Both the position numbers and the translations under genes were made by a program. The notes beneath the pieces were generated by a model. That model saw only the letters and a list, made by a program, of their open reading frames with translations. It did no database searches and was not told the DNA's origin. A stretch of 64,000 bases of DNA. It comes from Daedaleopsis sinensis. Taxonomy: Eukaryota > Basidiomycota > Agaricomycetes > Polyporales > Polyporaceae. Location: positions 3,782,001-3,846,000 of the forward strand of contig CM066301.1 of the NCBI GenBank assembly GCA_033807695.1. The letters are read 5' to 3'. This document shows positions 37,617-47,458 of the stretch, piece after piece (position 1 is the first letter of the stretch; the number at the start of each line of letters is the position of its first letter).

Positions 37617-38951
37617 TTAGAGCTTGGAATCGGCGAACGCAGCCTCTTCAATCTCCGAGAAGATGTCAAAGTTGCGCTCCAGCGTGATCGAACTTGCAGC
37701 CTGTAGACCAGCAAACGGCAGTCAGCACAAACGGCACAAGCACCCAGGAGGGGTTCGGAGACACAAGAGGAAGGAACGTACCCCTCCTGCCCCGAACTTG
37801 ACCCGGCACCGATGGCGCCTCCCAGGGGACCCGCCACGCGTCTCGTCGCCCTCATACGTGAGCACCCTGAAGCCCGCGGCCTCTGCCTCGGGGTCAGGCA
37901 CCGGGCGCGGGTTGATGACCATGCGCCCGAACGCGCCGGCGGACAGCGTGTGCACGCGCGCACGCTGCTCCGCGGTGTTCTGCGCGCCGGATAGGACTTC
38001 CGCGAGCGTGCGGATGAGGTAGAACTGCGGGGGGAAGAGCGAAATGTGCCCCGCGGCGCACTCAGCGAGCGCGTGCGCGGGTTGCACGAAGCGCGCGGCG
38101 ATGACCTCTTGACCACCGTCGGGCGTCGGTAAGCGTTCCTGCTTATCGCCCGAAGAGAACCGCGAGCCGGGGTGGGCGTATTCATCGAGGAAGGTGACGT
38201 AGAATTGGGTGTGGAAGCGTCTGCGGTGGCCGGGCATTTCGAACGACAAGGACGGTGTCGAAGCCGTGATGTAAAGTGCGGTTTTGTTTTGTCAGTTACT
38301 TGTCCCCATGGAGATGTTGTGATTCGAGGAGACGCACTTGGGTATTGTAACAGGGGTGATCCACTGTGTAAAGGGCAAAAGGGCCTCTACCCTGGGCTTT
38401 AGGCCATGTTGGGACAAGAAGTCCCGGAAGAGCTTTCTCTGGGCATGAATATCCTCTCGAGCCGAGTCGAGCTCGGCCTCGCTGGGAGTCCCTGTGCTTG
38501 AGGGATGCACGAGCAGCAGCCCGGACTCCTCAAAGAGCTCTCGGATCGCGGTGAAGGGCAGACCCTGTCCGTCGTCCTGTGTCTTGTCGTAGTTCCCTCC
38601 CGGGAAGACCTGTGGGAAGAACGCGAACATTCTGACATCAGCAAAGTCGTCTGCAGTGATGATTCATAGTCGTACGTGAGCACCGGCGAAAGACGTCGAC
38701 TTGGGGTTCCGGTGAACGAGCAGGATTTCGTTACGGGAATTAACGACGATGACGGTTGCGGATGGCCGCGGAATGGCAGGCGCCGCGCGCTGTTTCGACT
38801 CGGACGGTGACATCGCGCGTGTTGACAATGAGAGCAAACGGACCTGAGACGGTCGACCTGCGGTTGCACAAGTGGTCACACTAGGTCTCCTGAGAATCAC
38901 TAGGTTTGTTACCGGGATCCGGGTGGTTGTAAGCCGGAGAAGAGTAAACAT
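37617..38951 (-). CDS. Nudix hydrolase, NUDT19-like, with C-terminal SKL
   Basis: Probably a CoA/acyl-CoA diphosphatase of the NUDT19 type. Exons 38676-38951, 38338-38609, 37782-38220 and 37617-37700 give 356 residues. A beta strand TVIVVNSRNEILLVHRNPKS leads to FAGAHVFPGGNYD. The Nudix helix keeps REx2EExG (RELFEESG, residues 115-122), but the first half of the box is expanded relative to the consensus, as in NUDT19. TPVTIPKRFHTQFYV is typical of that subfamily. The protein ends in SKL, a type-1 peroxisomal signal. From the ATG at 38951 the first 45 residues are rich in Arg/Thr with no acids, like a mitochondrial presequence; an internal ATG at 38813 would give a form without it. Confidence 0.87.
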
Positions 38952-39354
38952 GGAGGTTGGGACCTGAGCCGCAGAAAGCTGTGCCAGTGTACGGACTTGG
39001 TGTATCCTGTGACCTTGATTTCATTTCTACTACGCTAAGGCTAGATATGGATTGGAATATCAATCAACTAACAACCCAGGTAGCGGGACCGTACGCTTGC
39101 TGTGCAAGGATAATCCTCAGTCAATGAGCTTCAGCGACAAAAACCTATTCCGTAGTCGACAATGGTATATCATAATCTACACGTAGCATGAATCCCCATA
39201 TCATGTATCCTCACGGCATGCATACGATATCCCATGGTGTTATCAGACATGTATGTTGACCCATGATTCTATCCGTCGTCCGATTCTGCCGTGACTCCTC
39301 TTCCGATCAACCACTAGTACTACACACGTCTGCCAACGAACCACTGGCAGGGTC
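38952..39354. other. Intergenic Nudix-UBLCP1
   Basis: A 403-base A/T-richer spacer holding the Nudix promoter and UBLCP1 3' flank. No gene or repeat was seen. Confidence 0.45.
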
Positions 39355-41121
39355 TCAAGGAGGTGGAAGGGTTTTCACGACGTCGTGCCACAGCTGCACG
39401 ATACCCATCAAGATCCACGAAGTCGCTGGCAGCAATGAGAGACATACCGAGTGGTTGGCATCGCGGATATCTGCATGAGTGTTCGCGACGTGCAGCAGGT
39501 ACTTGGCAATCTTGCTCAGTTCGCGATCTGCCATGGCCGTAGGGGTGTGTGCGTGCTTGAAGGCAGAGATTTTCAACCCGTTCTTGGGGTTCAGCGCAAA
39601 ATTCCGACCCTATATAGCAACAGTGATGATGAGGCCCTACACCGAAGAGGTAAAAATCAAAGAACGGTGAGACGTACAAGGTCATCCACGTGAATGGTGT
39701 TCTTCGCTGAGCTATAGTGAAAGCCACTCATCCGTCAGTAACGCGGTAGGTAAATAGAAGGCCCGGTGTAAGCTCACTATTGCGGGAAGTGGTTCCAGAT
39801 GATCTCTAAGGCTTTGACGTGATGCTTGTACGGCTTCCCATCTTTGTTCGTAAAAACTGTGAACATACATGTCTTGTCCAGGACTGGTCGCTCAATCAGT
39901 AACCAGATACTAGTCTCTCATGAGACTTCCCATAGAACCGTACCGAACGCTATCTGCCAAAACCTCGTGAGCTCAGCTGTGTAGGCACGATCGCATGAGC
40001 ATTGAAACTCACCCGGTAGTTCCTCGTCCCGCCAAGCATGCCGAGCTCGACAAGCTTCGTCTCGAGCCAGATCCAGCTCGTCTGCGACCTAAGGAAGCAA
40101 GTCCCGTTCGTCAATAGGCGGACCCCGGCCGCCCACTGGGACGCAACGTACCAGATACAAATATCGTAATGTGGGTAGACCGCTTCAAGGAACTCGTGAA
40201 GCCCCGGTCTTGCGCACTCGTGAGGCGGCAGCGCGCCTGAGGTAAGGGGCTTCGTATCCAAGATGGCTAGCAGACCACACGCCCGGTAAGTCAGCTGCGG
40301 CAACGGTTTTGCCTCTGATGACCCACTGTAATCTATGTCGAGAACGAGCAGCCGCTTCCCTTCTCTGAGCGGATTGATAAGGTCGACTTTGAGCTTCTGC
40401 GTGTGCTCCTTCACTTTGCGCCGGTTCCGCTGATCGTTCATGTACTGTTGCGCAGCCGCGGGGTTGGCGCTGAAGTCGAAGTCCAGGTCGTTGACCACGT
40501 CGGGTAGGAAATCCAGCTCTGCGGCCGAAGATTAGTGTTTGGCCTGTGCAGCAGGAGCGCTGAATGTTGCACGAACCGTGCGGATCCTTGATCTCGTGGC
40601 CTTGGGGTGTACCGACCAGCGTGAACTTTTTGCCACTAACCAACTTCAGGTCTCCACTGCGCGTGATTGAGACGAGTCATGGGTCATCATATTGTACAGA
40701 GAGCCTGTTTCACTTACATCCGTTCGTCATCTGTGGGCAACTTGCCTTTGACGAGTCCCAGGATCTTTTGCCTCTCGTGGGGCACGTCAGTGAGACTCAT
40801 GAGGGTGGTCTTTAAATCAAACACCCTGCAATAGAGTTATTTAAAGGAGCTAGTGCCCTCGCGTCGTATAAAAGCTTACCGATCTGATTCTGCAATATCG
40901 AGCGTGAATGGCTTGCCACTCCAAGTGAATTGTAGATGGATCCATCGTTCCTCCTGGTCTACATCTACAGGATCAACCTAGTGGTGGAGAGAGTCAGCGG
41001 GTGGAGGTAGAGGTCGTAGATGTAAGTGAGCTACACACACCTCTGCCGTTATAGTAGTTGAAGTTGCGATAGCTTCGTGTTGTACTTGGGAAAGACCGTC
41101 AGTAGTACCACTCATGCTCAT
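39355..41121 (-). CDS. UBLCP1: Ubiquitin-like-domain CTD phosphatase (UBLCP1)
   Basis: A nuclear HAD phosphatase that dephosphorylates the 19S proteasome cap and blocks nuclear proteasome assembly. Twelve exons: 41041-41121, 40880-40977, 40718-40825, 40577-40656, 40327-40518, 40152-40266, 40013-40088, 39944-39953, 39778-39883, 39678-39711, 39448-39609 and 39355-39393; 366 residues. The N-terminal ubiquitin-like domain (about 35-110) includes FTLDIAESDRVFDLKTTL and VPHERQKILGLVKG. The HAD/FCP-type catalytic motif is VLDIDYT (nucleophile D183, D185), split by an intron after DIDY. HECARPGLHEFL, YDICIWSQTSWIW and NTIHVDDLGRNFALNP complete the fold. A 10-nt exon codes the IAF of NYRIAFVLDKT. The last intron was chosen because it gives the short family-like end LWHDVVKTLPPP. 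Confidence 0.92.
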
Positions 41122-41592
41122 GACCAGTGCGTTAATTGTCAGGAATTTTCACGATGGGTCGAGATGCCGTTTAGTGCGACAAGCGATTGGTTATGTGAGA
41201 AGCACAGTAGACGGGCCTTTGGCGATGATGCAAATGTAGGTACAGTGTGGAAGGAGTTCACCTGGGATACGCGGCGTGTTATTCGTAGTACAAGTTCAAG
41301 TTGTGGCACCGCCTGAGTCCCGATCGGTCTACTCGGATCTCAGATCGCATACGCGGGCGCCTGACATGTGCCTATTCCTCGGTGGCGGGTAACAAGTAGC
41401 TGGCAGGCACACGACAGCCAACATAGAGATCATGATAGGACCTCAAGCCAATTGTTACTGTACAACAGTTTGGTCCGGAATGTTACAATACAAGCGTTTG
41501 GTCTCATCCTTCATTCAAGCCTCCAAGTTCGCAGTTGCCTCAGCAACAAGGTTTAAAGCATACAGCGTCGAGGAAGCTGCAGGAAGATAGTC
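41122..41592. other. Intergenic UBLCP1-CSN8
   Basis: A 471-base tandem spacer, UBLCP1 promoter side and CSN8 3' flank. Nothing recognised. Confidence 0.45.
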
Positions 41593-42620
41593 TCAGTACT
41601 TGTCCAATCTGAAGCCCAGCCACACACTACCTGAGTCGCGTGAGAAGGCGGTGGATCGCTTCGGCGGTGTAAGGACGTATGTGGTTTCGTGGAAATCCCA
41701 CCCGGCCGGCACAGTGACTGTACAGGAGTCAACAACAGTCCCGGACCCAGATAGACATAGCAGACGTACGGTCGACTACTTGCTCTGCGGTGAGACCGAG
41801 ATATCCCTGAGCGAGCTGTAGAGGGATAGAGGTGTATGCCCTTGCGAGCAAGGCGAGGGTCCTCTTGCGGAACGCATCTGAGAGTCCTGTGAGTCTTAAC
41901 GAGTCAACAATAGCATATGGGTGCGGGCGTACCAATAAAGCCGGTGAGCATCCCAGCTACCAACTGTCCAAGCGGCGCATCGTAGTCAGGCTGAGAGACA
42001 AAGGCATGCAGCTGCTCGGCGCGGGTATACACATGTGCATACTTGCGCTCGGAGACAGAGGCAAGAAGGCTACCGAGTCCCTTGACTATTGGGAACGCGG
42101 ACAGGTTGTCCGGCAGTCGGGTCAGTACGTGGAATGCGGGAGCACTGCACACAACTATCCATGAGCATGCGCATGTGGGTACTGAGATGCTAGTGGCGCG
42201 TACTTCCGGTCCAGGATGAGATATGCGAGCACCATAGGGACTATGAGGTACAGTCGCGACTGGTGTTTGTCATTTTCAGCCTACACCAAAGCATAGGTGA
42301 GAAACCAATGGTGTTTTGTATAACAGGGATGCACATACAGAGAGATCCCCTCGCTCGGCTACTTCAATCAGATCCTGCAGACTTCCTGATCGCGCAAGCT
42401 CCGTAATGGTCGGAAAGAGTAGCTCAAATGAGGTCTTCTGCGCTGTCTCGGTGACGACTGCGGGTGCGACCTGTTCAGGCGGAGGTAGGGTGACAGTAGG
42501 GGGTGCAGCAGCCTCAGGCTCTGCAGCGGGTTGCGGTGGCTGCGGTGGCGGAAGTGTCGCTCGGGCTGCATCCTCGATCTCCGTAGCACTTGATGGAGGC
42601 GGGGTGGGAGGACCAGTCAT
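41593..42620 (-). CDS. csn8: COP9 signalosome subunit 8 (PCI family)
   Basis: CSN8 is the smallest PCI subunit of the COP9 signalosome, which removes Nedd8 from cullins. Exons 42339-42620, 42204-42280, 41933-42144, 41770-41886 and 41593-41717 give 270 residues. The first 60 residues are Pro/Ala-rich and probably disordered, which makes the protein longer than the roughly 200-residue animal subunit. The helical repeat region runs through FELLFPTITELARSG and SRLYLIVPMVLAYLILDR. The best diagnostic is DAFRKRTLALLARAYTSIPL, which matches the CSN8 winged-helix entry (RRRAFALVSQAYTSI in the human protein), followed by LGLTAEQVV. The related family members Rpn12 and eIF3k are less likely. The start lies 230 bases from the divergent NECAP start. 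Confidence 0.83.
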
Positions 42621-42850
42621 GATGTAGCTCTGTGCTCAGATGTGCGCAGGGGTGGCTGGAACAACACGGCGTTGAAAGTCGAGAGACGAGGACTCGGAGG
42701 AGACGAGGATGCGTACGCCTTGACGCCCATACGCGATAATTGGGCGCTTCCCGCGATTCCATGGGCGCGGGCGGCGGCGGTGAGGCTGTTCCATACACCG
42801 CGACCTTGCAACCTCTTTACACTCAACGACCACTACCTATCTTACAGACT
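42621..42850. promoter_or_regulatory. Shared divergent promoter, CSN8 / NECAP
   Basis: Only 230 bases separate the start codons of CSN8 (-) and NECAP (+), so this stretch must hold both promoters and both 5' leaders. No TATA box is evident in it. Confidence 0.6.
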
Positions 42851-43777
42851 ATGGATGACTTCAAGGATGACGAGATTGAAAGCATCCTCTACATTGGCCG
42901 AGAAGTCTCAGGTTAGCAGCCACCTTTCGCGTACAGCGATCGGGCTCATCACCGCTCGAGCAGTATACAAGATCCCACCTCTGAAGGCGAACGAGGGTCA
43001 TCGTGCACAGGAGTGGGGCGATCTCGGAAACCCTCTGTGGAAGGGAAGGATTCGTATAATCGAGCGGGGTTCCGGGGTAGCGCTGCAATTCGAGGATGCC
43101 ACAACTGGTGAGTGCACGTTACACTGGTCGCTGCGCTTTTGCTCATTCATACATAACTTTATGAAGGCGAACGTGAGTCCACGTATGCTCTCCTATCTGG
43201 TCTCTCCACTTAAGTCTTGCAGTCTTTGCGAAGGCGGATTATGACCCTGCGAAGCCCTGTGTAGAAGCCGTCCTGGACTCGTCTCGATACTTCGTCGTCC
43301 GAGTAGAAGACAATGGGCGAAGAGCATACATCGGGATGGGTTTCCTGGAACGCTCAGATAGCTTTGACTTCAGTGCGTTGTTCGGAACTTGGGGTCTCGT
43401 GATACTGATTCCGTCGCAGACGTCGCGCTCCAGGATTACACCAAGTGAGTCGCGCTGAACCCTGAACCACATGTCACGGATGGAGTACTGAACGTGAACA
43501 CTTTTCCAGACGATGGCGCGCGGCAAAGAATCCGTCTGCAGCTCAATCCAATGAGCCGTCACCACATGTCCCCGCAGGACCCAAGAAGGACTATACCTTG
43601 AAGGAGGGTCAGACGTTCTCAATCTCAATCCCAGGGAAAGCGAAAGCTGCCCCGGGCAACGCCGGCGCTGGTGTGGACCTCTTCGGAGGCAGTTCTAGCG
43701 GTTCGGGATTCGCATCATCAGGTGGCGGCATTCCTGCACTACTTCCGCCCCCTCCAAGTGCACCCAGGAAACGGTAG
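42851..43777 (+). CDS. NECAP-family endocytic adaptor (adaptin ear-binding)
   Basis: NECAP proteins bind the AP-2 ear and core and help clathrin-mediated endocytosis. Exons 42851-42911, 42964-43107, 43167-43172, 43223-43372, 43420-43444 and 43510-43777 give 217 residues. The PHear-type N domain contains [53 protein letters not shown] and [14 protein letters not shown]. The C-terminal tail is low-complexity (Gly/Ser/Pro/Ala) with [12 protein letters not shown]. The 6-nt third exon is needed to give the conserved TGELFA; without it the frame is kept but the sequence becomes TGVFA. Family assignment is firm. Confidence 0.92.
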
Positions 43778-45191
43778 AGATGCTGCGAATTCTCCTCCTC
43801 CAGATGTATCGTAGTGCTGCTGTGAGTCGTTTGAGATACCGTTTCTGATTTACTGCCTCGTGGAGTTTCCCAGATCTTTGGGGCGCGATTTCCACACGCT
43901 ACGGCGCGTACTTTTGAACATTTGCCTCGCCAGCGACAATGCCGGAAGAATATCGTGGCTCTACCGTTGTTGCTGTGTTGTGCCTCGCCTAATGTCTCGG
44001 GCGTACAGTAGCCTCTAAGGAGCAATGCCGGGTCTCGGCCTCACGGAATTCGGTGGCTCGGGCTAAACCCCTCGCATATACTATCACTCTCCTCGGAGGT
44101 AATGGTACCTCGGCCTCACGCGCACGTCTGATGGTACGTTCATCTGCTTGATCTTCCCGTTCACCTGAATATGCGCACGTCATGTCTTCTTGGCACTGTC
44201 GCTTACACTGCGTACCGTCACTTGCACTCGCCGTGTCTGTGCTAAGAAAGCAGTGGATACGTTCGCCTCAGCGTGCCCTGAGTTTCCTCTACTCGGCCAA
44301 ATCATGCACGGATATGCGGGTGATCATTGATCTGTTGCCTTCTGGTGACGGGTCCCGTTACTGATGCCGAAACTTCTGTGATCTGCTTACGGAGTACCTG
44401 CGATGCTCGAAGATCACAAGGATGGAGCCCACGGGACCGTGTATAAGCACGATCCCTTGCCCGTTAGTGCGCGTGGTCCTAGCATCCGCGCCTCCGTTTA
44501 CCTTCGCGTGGGTAGGGCCTATCACGCTCTACGCCGATGGAGAGGTAATCTTTCATCTTGTACCACCTGTGTGCGCAGCGGAGATGACGCGCACTGACAT
44601 GCACATGGCTGACAAGGTTCGTTATTCTTGGTGACTGTCTCGTCGAGCAGCAGGTTCGGGGTACAAGCTGCAGGTGACCGCCGCGAAACCGGCGAGCTCG
44701 ACCCAAACGAACAGCCTCCCTTTACCTATGTCCACTGCCCAAACGGCCCTCCGCTTCTATAACCCCCTTCGAGTGATCTTAGCAGTGCTTCCGGGTCCCT
44801 CGAGAGCCAACAAGGCGGAGAAACGGAGCTCGCGCCCAAGGCGGAGAGCTCATCCGAACTTGTACCGACACCGAACAAGCAGGATGCACCCTTCTCACAG
44901 GCTTCTTCTGTTGCTTGTCGGTAGGCCGCGCTGGTGGTCGTCGGTTGAATCGCATGTCCCATGATCACTCCCCCGACCGCGTCCAGGGAGACAAATGACC
45001 TGCACCGACGTCTTCCCGCCACGTCCGAGTCCGCTCGGATGTTCGCCGGATATTCTAAGCGTTCGCCCATCATGCTCCTGCCAGCGGATGGGCTCTTCGG
45101 TGTTCGCGCTCCAGCTATATAACGTCCAGGACGGGGAGGGGAAACGCCAGGATCCCAGACCCTCTCACCCCTTCGGTACCGACCCAGCAAA
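43778..45191. other. Intergenic upstream of Cel6A
   Basis: A 1.4-kb spacer, mostly Cel6A promoter region. Antisense frames (for example 44726-45229 -, 167 residues) run into the cel6A signal-peptide codons and lack any domain. No gene was recognised. It probably contains carbon-source control sites, but individual motifs are too short to assert. Confidence 0.45.
45116..45122 (+). promoter_or_regulatory. TATA box of cel6A
   Basis: The sequence tatataa lies about 70 bases above the cel6A ATG at 45192, a strong match in sequence and position, as expected for an inducible secreted-enzyme gene. Confidence 0.65.
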
Positions 45192-46835
45192 ATGTCCAAG
45201 TTCGCGACGCTCTGCGCTCTCCTTACCATCGTCCCCTCCCTAGCCTACGCCCAGGCCCCCGTCTGGGGACAGTGCGGTGGTATCGGCTGGAGTGAGTAAA
45301 CCGACTTCTGGTATACTCTGAATGTGTACTAAGCAAGTACAACAGGCGGTGCTACGACTTGCGTGTCTGGTGCTACTTGCTCGAAGCAAAACGACTACTA
45401 CTCGCAGTGCATGTATGTCCATCACTCGCAACCTCTTCCTAACGGTTTTCTCACCAAGGTGGTCTCTAGTCCCGGATCTGCTGTTCCGACCACGGTCCCG
45501 CCTACCTCCGTCCCACCAACCACTGCTCCATCAGGTCCGACCACTACCTCTGGTGCTTCTCCCCCCTCGAGTACTCCCGCTGCTGGAAATCCCTTCGTTG
45601 GCTACGACGTGAGCAGTACTTCTCCACATTTTAAAATAGATGTCTCACGTGACTTCTTCTAGATTTATCTCAGCCCCTACTACGCCGCTGAGGTCGCTGC
45701 TGCAGCTGCCGCCATCACCGACTCCACCCTGAAGGCGAAGGCCGCGAGCATCGCGAAAATCCCGACGTTCACATGGCTCGACACCGTCTCGAAGGTACCC
45801 GACCTCGGCACATACCTCGCGGACGCGTCCTCAATCCAGAGCTCAACCGGCAAGAAGCAGCTCGTGCAGATCGTCGTCTATGACCTCCCTGACCGCGACT
45901 GCGCGGCGAAGGCGTCCAATGGCGAATTCAGCATCGCCGACGGCGGTGAACAGAAGTACTACGACTACATCGACCAGATCGTCGCGCAGATCAAGAAGGT
46001 CCCCGACGTGCGCGTCGTCGCCGTCATCGAGCCCGACTCGCTCGCGAACCTCGTCACGAACCTTAACGTGTCCAAGTGCTCGAACGCGCAGACCGTCTAC
46101 AAGGCGTGCGTCACCTACGCGCTCAAACAGCTCGCCTCCGTCGGTGTGTACATGTACATGGATGCCGGCCATGCTGGCTGGCTCGGTTGGCCCGCCAACA
46201 TCCAGCCCGCGGCGACGCTCTTCTCGGCTATGTTCAAGGCCGGTGGCTCCTCGCCCTTCATCCGCGGTCTTGCCACCAGTGAGTCTGCAGTGACCATCGG
46301 CCCCACAAGCAGCGCGGCGTCTAACACCCTCCTGCAGACGTCGCCAACTACAACGCCCTCCGCGCATCCTCGCCCGACCCGATCACCCAGGGCAACGCGA
46401 ACTACGACGAACAGCACTACATCGATGTAAGCCCCGCACGCATTGCCTGCGCACCCGCACCGACGCGCTGACCGCCCTCGTGGCCACACACAGGCCTTCG
46501 GCCCGATGCTCGCCAACGCCGGCTTCCCAGCGCAGTTCGTCGTCGACCAGGGCCGCGCCGGCCAGCAGAACCTCCGCCAGCAGTGGGGCGACTGGTGCAA
46601 CATCAAGGGCGCCGGCTTCGGCACGCGCCCGACGACGAACACCGGCTCGTCGCTCATCGACGCGATCGTCTGGGTCAAGCCCGGAGGCGAGTCCGACGGC
46701 ACTTCGAACAGCTCCTCGCCGCGCTTCGACAGCACCTGCTCGCTCTCGGACGCGACTCAGCCCGCGCCCGAGGCCGGCACCTGGTTCCAGACGTACTTCC
46801 AGACGCTCGTCTCAGCGGCGAACCCCCCGCTGTAA
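45192..46835 (+). CDS. cel6A: GH6 cellobiohydrolase II with N-terminal CBM1
   Basis: A secreted exo-cellulase releasing cellobiose from the non-reducing ends of cellulose. Exons 45192-45291, 45346-45412, 45470-45608, 45663-46278, 46338-46426 and 46494-46835 give 450 residues, the family's normal size. A signal peptide (1 to about 20, ending AYAQ) precedes a CBM1 (about 21-57; PVWGQCGGIGWSGATTC to YYSQCIPG) and a Pro/Thr/Ser linker to about 100. The GH6 domain has VYDLPDRDC (D181, equivalent to T. reesei D175) and VIEPDSLANL (D227, equivalent to the proton donor D221), MYMDAGHAGWLGWPAN, and IVWVKPGGESDGTS with conserved cysteines. Direct evidence for a cellulose-degrading, wood- or litter-decay lifestyle. 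Confidence 0.97.
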
Positions 46836-47458
46836 AAGGATCCGCAGTGTACCGATGGCCGCAGCTGTATCTATGTGTACTGTATCGTTTGCAATATAGG
46901 GCTTTTTCATCATCTCCCTCCCTGAACTTCGTTCGGCCGTCGGTCATTTCCGAGTCCATCTCATCGTGGACGTGATGTGTATGACAATGGATGCCAAGCG
47001 TCACGATCCACGAGCTCACAGCAACGGATACGTACTGCCCGTTCCCATCCCAAAATACTACCCAACGAACTTTGGCATAATGCGCATGTACGCGGACTGA
47101 TAAACCCAATGCTCTCAGGCTTGACGGATGCGGAGAGGCACAACACACGGGCTACATAGCAACGGAACTAAATTATCAAGAGATAGCCATTACGAGTACT
47201 GGAATCCACAGTGAGCGCGTATAATACACGGGAGAATCAACCAGACGATCATATAGTACTGTGCAAGTGAATCTGAGCGACAACATTTTCAACAGTCGCG
47301 CAGCAGGACCAACAAACATCAAATGCGGACACCGCGCCCCATACCGGTGAACCCTACATAGGCTGCGATATGAGACAGGGGAAGTTGGTCCCCCACCGAT
47401 GCCTCACGCAACAACCGATCCAAGATGAGCTGTACACGTCAGACGAATAAACGGGCTT
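46836..47458. other. Intergenic between convergent genes
   Basis: 3' flanks of cel6A (+) and NFS1 (-). No gene or repeat was seen. Confidence 0.45.

Noticed and set aside
44726..45229. 167-codon minus-strand frame upstream of cel6A
   Set aside because: It overlaps the cel6A promoter and signal-peptide codons in antisense, with no domain.
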